This document shows, piece after piece, positions 12,111-22,197 of a stretch of 64,000 nucleotides of DNA. The DNA is from Dichomitus squalens LYAD-421 SS1 (Eukaryota > Basidiomycota > Agaricomycetes > Polyporales > Polyporaceae). Each line of letters opens with the position of its first letter. The stretch's first letter is position 1. Both the position numbers and the translations under genes were made by a program. Location: contig NW_006766885.1 of the NCBI RefSeq assembly GCF_000275845.1, positions 1,820,897 to 1,884,896 on the forward strand, written 5' to 3'. The notes under the pieces are model-generated. The model did not search any database and was not told the origin of the DNA. It saw only the letters and a list, made by a program, of their open reading frames with translations.

Positions 12111-14193
12111 TCATTTGCCTCCAAAGTGGCTCTGCGCATTGTGCCATGTTGAATAGTGCACGAACGCTTCGCTCAGGAGCATCTCGATTTCGTGGTCAGT
12201 CCAACCCTGCGTGGGTAGGGACTGTAGGAACATGATGATACCCTCCAAAATAGAGTCAGCTTGACTCGTTGAGAAAGAAATACAAAAGCCTACCTGGAAG
12301 TCCATCTCTTGCAGCTTCTTGCTCCAGCGCACGAGGAAAGCCGAGCAGACGTATAGGTGGAATTGAGAGAAAGCATCCGTGCCCTCCGCCTTCGAGCACG
12401 CTTCAGCACTGGCACTGTAGAAAGGAAGATGAAGACCAGCGGGACACACCAGATAGGTATCCCACATTCGAATGGTATTCTGCACACTGATTTCCCGCAT
12501 CAGCAGGCAGTTCATCCACCGGAACGCGAACTGCATGAACTCGACGTTCTCCGCATCTAGATGCGCTGCCAGTGGAGCTGGTAAAAGGTATGCACGATCA
12601 GGCTATGCAAGGACGCGCATAGATGCACGGAAACCGGCGACGCACCATCTATTCGAGCGACGAGCTCCGCCATGCGTTTCACGCTCCTCTGGATGCCGGG
12701 TTGACCGGCTATGTAGTTGTCCTGGATACCATCTAGAAGCCGTGACAAGCACCAAAAGGTGTCTGCCTCCACGGCCATTCGCACGCTGTCGGAGAGGAGC
12801 GCAGTGTCGAATTCCTCTGGGTCGGAGTCTGGTATAAACAGAGGATGAGCGTCAAGGCGCATACACCGATGTTCATAAAAGCGTACCAATGTATGCGGAG
12901 AGAAAAACTTGGAAGAAAGGCGTTGCGAGGTCATTGATGCCTTGCACGTAGCCACTGGCTGGATGCCGTATGGCCCAGACGTAAAGTATTCGCTCAAGAC
13001 TCTGAAGAAATCTGTTGAGACGATGTAGTATGAATAGGGTCCGTGAGGTACGCACCCGCTGAGTGGATTCTTGCATCCATAGTCGCACGCCAGGTCTTGT
13101 CCGAGGGACGTCGATCTCGATCTGATGCCAAATCTGCTGGTCAAGACCATCCCGGCCTCGCATGAAGGTAGTTTCCACCAAGGAGGAATATTCACGACGC
13201 TTCCTGGCGAGTGTGGATGCCCTGGTAGGTTTTGGAAGAGGGAGATAGCCCAGAAGCAACGGCCAAACGAGCGGGCGCAGCTCGTCTGGGACTCCGTTCC
13301 AAGCCAGCTTTCGCAGTTGGGCTGCATGAAGTGAACACGATTGAACTCGTCAAGCTATAGAGCCGCCACATACCGATATCTACGTCCTCGCGGGTGATGC
13401 ACTCCACGAACTTCCTCCGTCTGTTTGTGCGGATGGAATGTTCACGCATGAGCTTCTCTGAGTCCCCTGGCTGCGAGTCGACCCGGGACGTACTGGACGA
13501 CCTCCCAGGCTTGGGGTCGATCAGGCGAAGAGGATCTGAGCGTTGGATAAGATGTAAATGAGCACACACAATCCATATGGGCGCACCATCGACTATCTCT
13601 TGCGCATCGTCCCTCACCACGCCCTGGTCATATCGCGGCTTCCCGCCGAGCGCACCAGCTCGCTCGTCAGCCTCCGAGTCCATTTCTCCAATGACCATGT
13701 CCGCATCCAGCTCTTCGTAGCCTGCACTCTTCGCGACAAAATTGGATTCACGCCCTTCGAGGCTATCGCGCTCGGTAGACTTTCTGACGATCGTCCATCC
13801 GTTCTTGCTGGGCGGCTCCAACTTCTCTTTTGGCGGGTATGAGCTCGGTGCAGCGACATGCGTGTATGAGAAGGCGAGTGTAGACGAAGAGTTATTTAGC
13901 GTGGGTCTTGGTACAGGCTTTGGAGCCGTCGTTGAGGATGATGCCCGCGCATTTCCCGAACGCTTCCAATCGGGCTTGCTTGTGGATTCAGAGTCGGAGG
14001 CACTATCCCAGGCGTCATCTTCCCCCCAGTCGTTGACTACGTACGATGAGAACTTGGTGTTAGGGTTCAAGCCGATGTGAGGGCGAGCGGGAGGAGGACG
14101 AGCAGTCATCTCGCGGTCGATGGTAGAGACGGATCTGTCTCCAGATCTCTTCCCTTCGTCTCCCGCAGGCGCTTGCTCACAATGTTCGCTCAT
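12111..14193 (-). CDS. Gyp1-type TBC-domain Rab GTPase-activating protein
   Basis: Homologue of yeast Gyp1 / human TBC1D22, a GAP for Golgi Rab (Ypt1-type) GTPases. Exons: 13374-14193, 13056-13321, 12887-13001, 12646-12828, 12450-12577, 12294-12389 and 12111-12242, giving about 579 residues. The first 270 residues are polar and probably disordered. The TBC domain starts at QLRKLAWNGVP. Both catalytic fingers are present: the arginine finger in IEIDVPRTRPG and the glutamine finger in GYVQGIND. Family-specific blocks follow: NTIRMWDTYL, FSQFHLYVCSAFLVRW and EMDFQ joined to GIIMFLQSLPT. The last two introns (12390-12449 and 12243-12293) would end in AAG and GAG rather than CAG or TAG, and both are multiples of three without stops. 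A third such candidate, 13536-13586, lies in exon 1. Each could be retained without breaking the frame, so isoforms differing by 17-20 residues are possible. I chose the ATG at 14193; the frame extends 27 bases further up only through a GTG. Confidence 0.88.
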
Positions 14194-14551
14194 TGCCGGT
14201 CCAGGCGGATCAGACGACACCCTTGCGGTGTAAGTACCTCCACCTACTTGGCACTACGACTCTCTGCCATAGGTACGCATATGCCATGTGGCACTCTCTC
14301 ATGCAATTGCAAGCATACGTCAGCATCTAAATCATTCAAACCGACGTTATCATCCGTTCCGGCCGAGTAGCAGGTAGGAAGCCAAATCATGGACACTACG
14401 GCGGTATGTTTCTTTCCCAGATGAAGGCATAACTTGAAATCTCGATATGATTGGTTTACTCAAACTCGCGGATGATCGTTTTCAAGATAACGTACGGGGC
14501 ATAAAGCAGATATTGATACAATAGAGGAGCAAAGATATCAGATGCAGCCAG
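14194..14551. other. Upstream region of the Gyp1-type gene
   Basis: 358 bp between the start of the Gyp1-type gene and the stop of the Hsp70-fusion gene. It holds the former's promoter and the latter's 3' end. No element was recognised. Confidence 0.5.
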
Positions 14552-17500
14552 TCACGATCGCGAATGTCTGAGCACGTTCGTGATTGTGATCGACTTCAAG
14601 TTGCCCCTGTCGATCGTCTTCAGCATCGAACTCTAGAGGGGGCTCAGGATGGAAATGTGCTACTCACGTTCCCTTATCCACGGCAGTGACTTGCATGATA
14701 CCATTCATGTCGAGTCTGAAGGTGACGTCTATTTGGGGCACCCCGCGATGGGCGGGTGGGATGCCTGGCAATTCGAACATGCCGAGTAGATGGTTATACC
14801 TCGTCAGACGCTGCTCGCCCTCGAAAACCTTGATGTTCATCGAGGTTTGCCAGTCAACTACGGTGGTGAACATCTCACTCATGCATGTCGGGATGGGGGT
14901 ATTGCGAGGGATGATCGGCGCCATCACTCCGCCCACCGTCTCGATGCCGAGCGTGAGTGAGTTGACATCAAGGACGGCAAGCATGCAGTAGTCGTCGTCC
15001 CCGGCGAGAATCGCGCCTTGGACTCCAGTACCATAGGCAGCTGCTTCTTCGGGGTTTATGGCCGTCGAAGGCTCCTTTCCAAAATAGTCCTTCAAGAGCT
15101 GCTGTACCTTCGGGATGTGGGTGGAGCCACCGACCGTGATGATCTACGCACGAGTCAACGTAAGGTACCGCGTCTAACTGACAACAAGCGATAGAGGCTT
15201 ACGTCGCCGACATCTTCCTTCCTCAGCTTTGCGTCAATCAGCACCTGCTCAGTTAAGAGCATCGTGCGTCGAAATAAGTCCATGTTGAGCTCCTCAAACT
15301 TGGCCCTTGTCAGTGTCTCCGAGAAGCCGTGCTCCCCTTCTAGCGCTTCAATGTCAATGTTCGTCGACTGCTGGCTCGACAGCGTTCGCTTCGCCTTCTC
15401 GACCTCACTCCTAAGCTTGCCCAATGTACGAAGATTCGAGCTGACGTCAATCCCGGTTCTACTTCTGTGCTGCTTGACGAGGTAGTCGAGGACGCGGTTG
15501 TCAAAATCTTCACCGCCGATCTTGGTGTCTCCAGCGGTGGCCAGGACCTTGGAGTCCCCGTCTTTGATAGAGATGAGAGAGACGTCAAATGTACCGCCTC
15601 CAAGACGGTATACTAGGACACGCGATGGTTCGCCCCTCTTGTTCAGACTGTAAGCGATTGCGGCTGCGGTAGGCTCGTTAATGATGCGGATGACTTGCAG
15701 ACCGGCGATTGCCCCAGCATCCTTTGTAGCCTGCCGTTGTGCATCGTTGAAGTCTAGAAAGATTTAGTGAAGATTCAGCACGTGTGGGAGATAGCTCGAC
15801 TTACGGGCAGGGACCGTGATTACGGCTTGCACAACCCGCTGACCAAGGAAAGATTCCGCATCCTGCTTCATCTTCCGTAAGACCATGGCGGCGATCTCCT
15901 CCGGAGTCTGAGGAGACATAAGAAGCATACTCGGAATAAGAACGTGTTCCCAGATGCTCACGAAATTCCGGACGACGCCACAATCCTGAACTTGAATTTT
16001 GAGCTTGCCGTCCTCCTGGACGACCTTGAATGGCCTGAGATGTGTTGATCAATGTTGCTCATGGCATATGCTGAGGAACATACCAGTATTTGAGGTCCTT
16101 CTGCAGTTCAGGATCATCGAAGTCACGACCGATCAAGCGCTTGACGTCAAAGACCGTATTCTGAGGGTTCGACTGGTATGCATTCTTTGCGCTATCTCCC
16201 ACACTGAACGATAGTTTAGCGGAAGTGATTCCGCTCAGGGTAGGCATAGACTCACAGTCGTTCATCAGCGGTAAAGCTGACCCACGAAGGGGTAGTCCGC
16301 TGGCCTTTCGCGTTGGGGATTATTTCTACTCGTTCACCACGTTTCGCGCTGGCGCATGAATACGTGGTTCCCAAGTCTACAATGTGACGTTTCAGGCTGT
16401 CTCAGAGGGCTATGATGAGATGCAGTACTCACCGATCCCTATGACGGGCGGTATGATTTCCAATTCAATCTCGTCGTCGGCAGGAACGGCTTCGGGACCT
16501 GCCACCACCATAGCCGGAGCAGTTATCTCGGAAGCTGGTGCAGGCTGGGATCTCATCTCGAAGCCTTCCTGCGCCAATGCTGAGCTGTCAGGGGACAATA
16601 GGACGCTGCTAGTTGGACCTGTCGTCGCCGAGAGTCCACCTTTTGCATGCAATGCCGAAGCTCCGGGCGCATTGACATCCATAGGGAGTTCATGGAAAGC
16701 TAGGCGAAGAGACTGCGTGGGGTCCGGCTCTCTTGCTGATTCGTCGCCGTGGGCCCGCGTAGGCATGGGGGGAAAGCCAGATCGATCGTAGGTATGGGGA
16801 AGAGCTGCCTTGTTCGGTTCGTCAGGCAACGACCCCCCGTTGTCGCGAAGAGAGTGAATCCTCTCGTTCTGCTTGATGGTTGCATGCGCAGTATCCTTTG
16901 AAGCGTCGCGAGGAGAAGTGACACCAATAGAACGAGCCTGCAGTCGGGTGACCGTGGGAGCGACATAAACATCCCCGTCTGGAGGGCTTGCTACAGATGG
17001 GCAGGTAGGTTAGTGAACTAAACCTCACGAATGGTGTCACATGAGATACGTACAGTATTTTTCCTCACTGCATGTGGAAAAGCCGGCACGCACGCGCGAT
17101 CTTCGCTTTCGAAGGCAGCAACAGAAGACCGCAAGCAAGACCGCTGCGACGAGGGCGATTCCGCCAATCACGCCTCCCACGATGGGGCCGACTCGAGTAG
17201 ACGATGATGCTGTCGGCGATGATAGACCCAATGCGGAAGATCCGTTCGTCGTACTTGATGTGGGCACAATGCTTGCTGCAGTTGACGAGCCCGAGCCACC
17301 GATCTCAGGGTCAGACGTGTTGAAACTGATATAGTCCAGGAAGTAGGGGGCGTCGGCACTTGCATGCGAGATGTTGATCACCAGGGTGTATTCGCCGTAC
17401 GGCATGGTGCTAGACTGGAAGAAAGTGACGTTGTCTCGAGGAGTGGATACATCAGGAGCGATGAACTCTTGACGGTTCCCCGAACCGACACTGTAAAGCG

Positions 17501-17809
17501 AGACGGGCCGCTTGCGCCCATTCGTTACAGGCTCGACGCGGCCAAAAACCGATACCTGTGTGCCTATACCAAGACGTAGTGATGTAGAGTTAACTTTCAA
17601 ACCCTCTTGTGAAGTATGAAGGTGGGGTGCGACGTACCCCAAAAGGTGAATGTCGCTGAGAGACCTGTACACGGTCCCTCACGAACTTCTCCCCCCGAAA
17701 CGTTCCGGTCACTTGGAAGATAATGAGCCCTCCAAATGCTCTCATCATCCACGTTGTAGTAATGTATTTGATCGATATCTAGATCGTCGACAATAATTAA
17801 GCCAGACAT
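14552..17809 (-). CDS. Membrane receptor-like ectodomain fused to a BiP-type Hsp70
   Basis: Ten exons join in phase into 912 residues: 17638-17809, 17054-17563, 16433-16990, 16256-16376, 16084-16203, 15962-16034, 15805-15907, 15203-15753, 14668-15143 and 14552-14606. Residues 1-140 resemble the jelly-roll-like ectodomain of agaricomycete single-pass proteins (TFTFWG joined to TQVSVFG, ending [10 protein letters not shown]). A Ser/Thr stalk precedes the helix at about 185-208 ([19 protein letters not shown]), followed by [10 protein letters not shown], so the C-terminal side should be cytosolic. A polar linker of about 200 residues leads into VIGIDLGTTYS, exactly where mature BiP begins. The ATPase domain keeps FDVKRLIGR and [10 protein letters not shown] but has arginine at residue 602 ([10 protein letters not shown]) where Hsp70s have catalytic aspartate. 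The beta substrate domain ([18 protein letters not shown] onward) ends shortly after SITITN: no helical lid, no HDEL-type tail. No stop separates the two halves. Alternatively there are two overlapping genes, the second starting at a Met inside the linker. Confidence 0.75.
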
Positions 17810-19027
17810 TAGACGATCGGAGGACTGAGGGTCAGATAGTCGGGCTGGGGATATCCAGCTCGTCTCCTATAAAATGGGTGTCCTTGGTAGCTGCGGTAGT
17901 CCAACTAGACCAGCGCCCCCATGAACTCTGCTATGTATGGTTCCCGCCCAGACGCATCCAACTTAATAGTCAGCCTCGAGGTAGAACTGCAGCCTCATTT
18001 GCTGACCACCTACTTCCATTGCGGTCGAGCGTGGGAGCCGTTCGTCTACGCGGTCTTTGCGTGCCGCCCAAGTCCTGCATGAGAATGATTGAACAAGACT
18101 ACTCCAAAACGCTATATGGGCAGGAACGTGGAGAAGCAGAGTACAAATGACTCACGTGTTGCTGGACCACGGGAGAAGACGTTGGAAGTTCGGATGGACG
18201 ATCTTCGCTCGCCGAATCAGCACGAGGTTGAGCCAGAATCGCTGTATTGACGTCTGAATCCCCTTCCATGTGCTCCAGCATGTACACTTGTGAAGCCGGA
18301 GGGATACCGCTATTGGGTAGAATGTCTTCAATGGTACTAGATATGTTCACTTCGTGGTGCTTCAGACGGTGCCATTTCCTCAGCGGCTGGCATCGTGTAA
18401 GGTGGTGTGCAGCGTACGGGAAGCAAACGCGAAATTTGGGAGCGAATGCCCGGGCGACGGCGGGACTTCGTTTGCTTTCGGGCATCAATGAAGTAGATGT
18501 GCAGCGCTACATACAATCTCTGTGAGCAGTCAAGATAACGGGTCTGTCCTGAGTGAAGCTGTCTGGATACACACTATTAGAAGCCTCTTGACTGCAGACG
18601 GTAGGTCACGGTGGATGTGCGCATATATGTAACCTATTGGCGTCTAGCAAAGACGGACTCATGACACCAATAGAGCATGTTGCACATCATTGTGACCTCG
18701 TCGCGGCAGTTAAGCGCGCGTCTAAGCCCCAAGACCGTCTCGGACTAAGGACAGACGCAAATGTCAATGATGCTGTTGTACTTCTGGTACACTCAGGGAT
18801 ACGACTGGCAGTTCACGGAAATCGAGGGGATGATCATTGCATCCTATGTTCGGGAATGTGGGACGCCGAAAGCGCAGTGGAACTTACGAAACTCAGGACA
18901 TTGCATGCTTGAATTGGGAACTCGGAACAGCGCGCACATTATCAGAACATAGTATCGTGACTAGAAAGAGTATTGGTGCTACTGTACAAGTATCGAATTA
19001 CGAGTATACATGACGCGCCTGTTCCAA
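17810..19027. other. Intergenic between fusion gene and AIM24-type gene
   Basis: About 1.2 kb with the promoter of the Hsp70-fusion gene at its left edge. One open frame of uncertain value (18099-18485, minus) is listed separately. Bases 18540-19020 are relatively AT-rich with nothing recognisable. Confidence 0.4.
18099..18485 (-). CDS. Hypothetical open frame of uncertain status
   Basis: An uninterrupted minus-strand frame of 128 residues from an ATG at 18485. Its middle (STIEDILPNSGIPPASQVYM and EHMEGDSDVNTAIL) has a coding-like, acidic composition, and the second half is Ser/Pro-rich. I recognise no domain and see no convincing splice partners. It could be a lone exon, a remnant, or chance. 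Confidence 0.25.
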   Translation of the reverse strand: MPESKRSPAVARAFAPKFRVCFPYAAHHLTRCQPLRKWHRLKHHEVNISSTIEDILPNSGIPPASQVYMLEHMEGDSDVNTAILAQPRADSASEDRPSELPTSSPVVQQHVSHLYSASPRSCPYSVLE

Positions 19028-20167
19028 TCAATTGTTGTTCACGCTGGGAACCTGCTCACGGATCCATTCCCCGAGAGTCTCAGGGTTCCTCGATTGGATG
19101 TACACGACACCAGGACCGGTGAACCTGACATCAACGTGTAAGAAAACGACCCACTGATAAAAACGGATGCTATGAGCCAAGACCTACCGGCAAACTAGGC
19201 CCTCATCGGTGTGCGAAGCGGAGAAAAAGCCTCCCGCGTCGATGCGCTCGACCTTGTACTGCGCCGTCCACGCAACAAGATGACCGTTGTCAACTGAAAA
19301 GTTACGTCAGGAATTCATCCCGCGCACGACATGCACCGCTTTGCGTACCGATCCACTGCTCACCAGGTTGGAGAGTTCGCGAGGTGATCGCGCCCAAACT
19401 CTGCACCCACATGACGCCCTGGCCAGCGATGTTATAGACGAAGAGACCCTCGCCCGAAACTGTACAAGGACATCAGCGACCTCGATTCACAGATGAGATA
19501 ACTCCTCAAGGAAGCACTCACACAACGCCTTGCCGAGCCCCTGACTCTTCGTCGAACGGGTGACGCCCATAGTGCATGCGAGGAACGCATCTCTGCCGAC
19601 GCGCCAGTTCTGCGATCCATCAAGGCGGATGGGCACGACGTCACCCCAGATCTCAGGCGCAAGAAGCACTTCTCCAGGCCCGGTGAAGATGGACTCCGAC
19701 ATCTACACATGCCGCATTGCTACATTTCAATCGCCCGCCCGACGCTAGCATAGGCCAAAGGGGACCAGTCGAAAGCGTACCTCGCCGCCCGTGAATATCT
19801 TCTTCAGGCTGACCTTCAGCTTGCCCTTGATCTGCACAGACGCGTCCATGGCGACCATGCTGCCTGGCTTCGCCTTGATTTGGTAGCCCGGCTGCAGGCG
19901 CAAGGAGAGCATGGAGTTGCTGTCGCGGTGGTCGACGCGGTATTGCGCGCCCTCGACCTCGCCGGTGGACGGGAGCGTCTGAGAGCCACCCTGGTATTGC
20001 TGAGGAGGTGGTCCGCTCGGGTAGCCCTGCGGCGGCGCCGGGGAGCCATATGGCGCCTGTGGCGGCCCGCCGGGGTAAGAGGACTGGTGATGAGGGGGAT
20101 GTTGGCCATGAGTAGCGGCGCCGGGGTAGCCACCACCTGGCTGGGGGTAGGATGGTGCGTAGGACAT
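19028..20167 (-). CDS. AIM24-family protein
   Basis: Member of the AIM24 family; yeast Aim24 is mitochondrial and supports the MICOS complex, but many fungal and bacterial relatives are uncharacterised. Five exons: 19781-20167, 19522-19702, 19349-19459, 19188-19293 and 19028-19124, giving 293 residues. The first 75 residues are a Pro/Gly/Gln/Tyr-rich tail (GGYPGAATHGQHPPHH, then SYPGGPPQAPYGSPAPPQGY). The AIM24 domain follows as repeated beta segments: MLSLRLQPGYQIKAKPGSMV, IFTGPGEVLLAPEIWGDVVP, the GEGLFVYNIAGQGVMWVQS block and VDNGHLVAWT. No mitochondrial presequence is visible; the tail resembles those of cytosolic or prion-like Pro-rich proteins, so location is open. Just upstream of the ATG a GTAAGG...GAGCAG stretch looks like an intron in the 5' leader. 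Confidence 0.85.
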
Positions 20168-21155
20168 TCTGCTCAAGCAAGCGGTCAGCACACATTGTGG
20201 CGTCGATGGAGGTAGAGAAACCTTACGCAATAGTCAAGATAGAGCGAGAGATACGATTCGAAGGTGAGAGGTCTGGAGACCTACCAGGCACGAGTAAGTA
20301 GCGTTATATATCGAATACGCTGATTGCCGCTTTAGAGCGGTGGTGGAGTCGATGGAGGCGATGTTTTGATATCGTCCGCTTGATGGAAGCCCGGCTCAAT
20401 CAGTAAGAGGAAGTAATATCAGGGTGCACGATGACAGCGGTGACAGAACACATCCGTATAGTGCACCGCCGCATTCAATGACCTCGGTGATATGTACGTA
20501 CCTGATACCTGCATACTCACTTACAGCAGCTGGGGGCCCGGCGATGCAGAGGCGATGGCAAAACCCCTGAACCGGGAAACGCCGGACACAGGCTGCATCC
20601 ATCTGGGATGGAGAACAGGTTTCATATATGAGAATGCCCTGGTGGATGTGTTTCCAGGTCAGGATGCTCTCTTGGCGTCCTGTGGCTCACCGTTCAGCAG
20701 CGCTCTAGGCTATGGTGAGAGTCAGACAGTCCACCTGTTCCACCGCAAAAATCAGCGTCGCTAGCAGAGAGATAGTATTTGCCCGCCAAATCCAGCCTTG
20801 TCATAGGCGGAGATCGTGGGACGTACATAAGTATGTACGGACTGGCTGACATGCAGGAAAACATCATGGGCGGCCGGCTATCTAGCCAAAGATAAGATAG
20901 GCGCCTGTGATCGCCCCGCTCCACAGCAGACATGACAAAGGGGTGCTGATGGTCGGCCGATTCACCAGCTTGGTCTCACCTCCTCGCACACTCACGGACA
21001 ACGCAAGACTTGCTCTGAATCCGCGCAGCAGAGAACAGTTCCTTCCAAGACACCACGCTGCCTGCCTGTCTGACAACTTGGCTCTTTGACGTCATATCTG
21101 GCTGGACTCCAGCACCCACCGCAACCGCGTCCCCCTCAACTTCTACCACACCATC
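20168..21155. other. Divergent promoter region
   Basis: About 1 kb between two genes transcribed away from each other. The left end holds a likely 5'-leader intron of the AIM24-type gene (about 20168-20226). Nothing else was recognised. Confidence 0.5.
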
Positions 21156-21916
21156 ATGCCCGTAACACCGTCTGCCGTAGTGGATGCGATGACGGCCTCT
21201 CAGTCGCGCGAGGCCGCACTCCATGGGTACGTATACCATCTCACTCGTTGCAACACCCCGCCGCTCACTGACCGGTCGCACATCCACCCATCCCCCCTTC
21301 TCTTGCAACTCGTGCACACACCCCTCGCAGCCATCGCGCCCTCACACCCATTCTCTCCGGCATCATCTCCGGGGGTATCGTCGGCGTCGCCTGGATCATC
21401 GGCATCATCGTCTGGGCCTTCAAGCGGATCCGCCGCGCCCGCCGCGCGAAAGCCGCCGGCTTCCGGAGCTACCGCGAGTTCCTCGACCCGCCCAAGCTCA
21501 AGGACCCGTTCATCATCCCCCCGGACCCCGCCGTCCTCCAGGGCCAGGTACAGCCCGGGCAGAAGGTCGTCATCGAGAAGGAGAAGGGGGGGAAGGACAA
21601 GGCGAGGGTGCTCAAGCACGCGAACACCGTGCCCATCGTGCGTGTGGAGGATTTCAGCGACGAGCAGTCTGGGCGTGAGGCGAACGGATACGGGGGCGGG
21701 AGTCCAAGCACGCTGAGTTGTGGTGCGAAGGCGGGTGTTCCGCCGGGGATGGAGCACAATGCGTCTGCCCCGGCGAGCATCCCGTCGCCAAACATCGTGA
21801 AGGCCAGGAAGAGCGCAGGGAACTTGAGCCTCAAGCGCGACACGTACCCGCCACTTTCACGAAGCTCGACAGACAGCCAGCGACCTATGGTGAAAGCCCC
21901 AGAAGACCACCAGTAG
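21156..21916 (+). CDS. Small single-pass membrane protein
   Basis: Two exons (21156-21226 and 21331-21916, 104-bp intron) encode 218 residues. A short N-terminus without a cleavable signal precedes one hydrophobic helix at about residues 31-54 (ILSGIISGGIVGVAWIIGII), then a very basic flank (KRIRRARRAKAAG). The rest is a polar tail containing DPFIIPPDPAVLQGQVQPGQ and Ser/Pro-rich sequence up to APEDHQ at the C-terminus. By the positive-inside rule the tail should be cytosolic. This resembles uncharacterised small membrane proteins common in Agaricomycetes; no enzymatic motif is present. The strong GC bias opens long shadow frames over the second exon, but only this frame carries the helix. 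Confidence 0.7.
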
Positions 21917-22197
21917 CGGAAGCGTCGTCTGCTGGAAACTGGCCCGATGTTGCTTTGCCTATACTGCCGCAATTCATTCCTTCCTCCCATTCCACGCACT
22001 TGCGCCCAGACTTCATTCCTTCACCGGGATGATGTACATCTTAGGTGACATTATATCAGCACATTCACGATGATTACGTTTCGGCTCGGACGGTGTTGTA
22101 GCAACATAGGATAGCGTTTGTTGGATTGTACACAATTTGAGGTACAGCACTTCTAATTCTTTCTCCGCGCTCCACAACCATGACCCAAGTTTCGATG

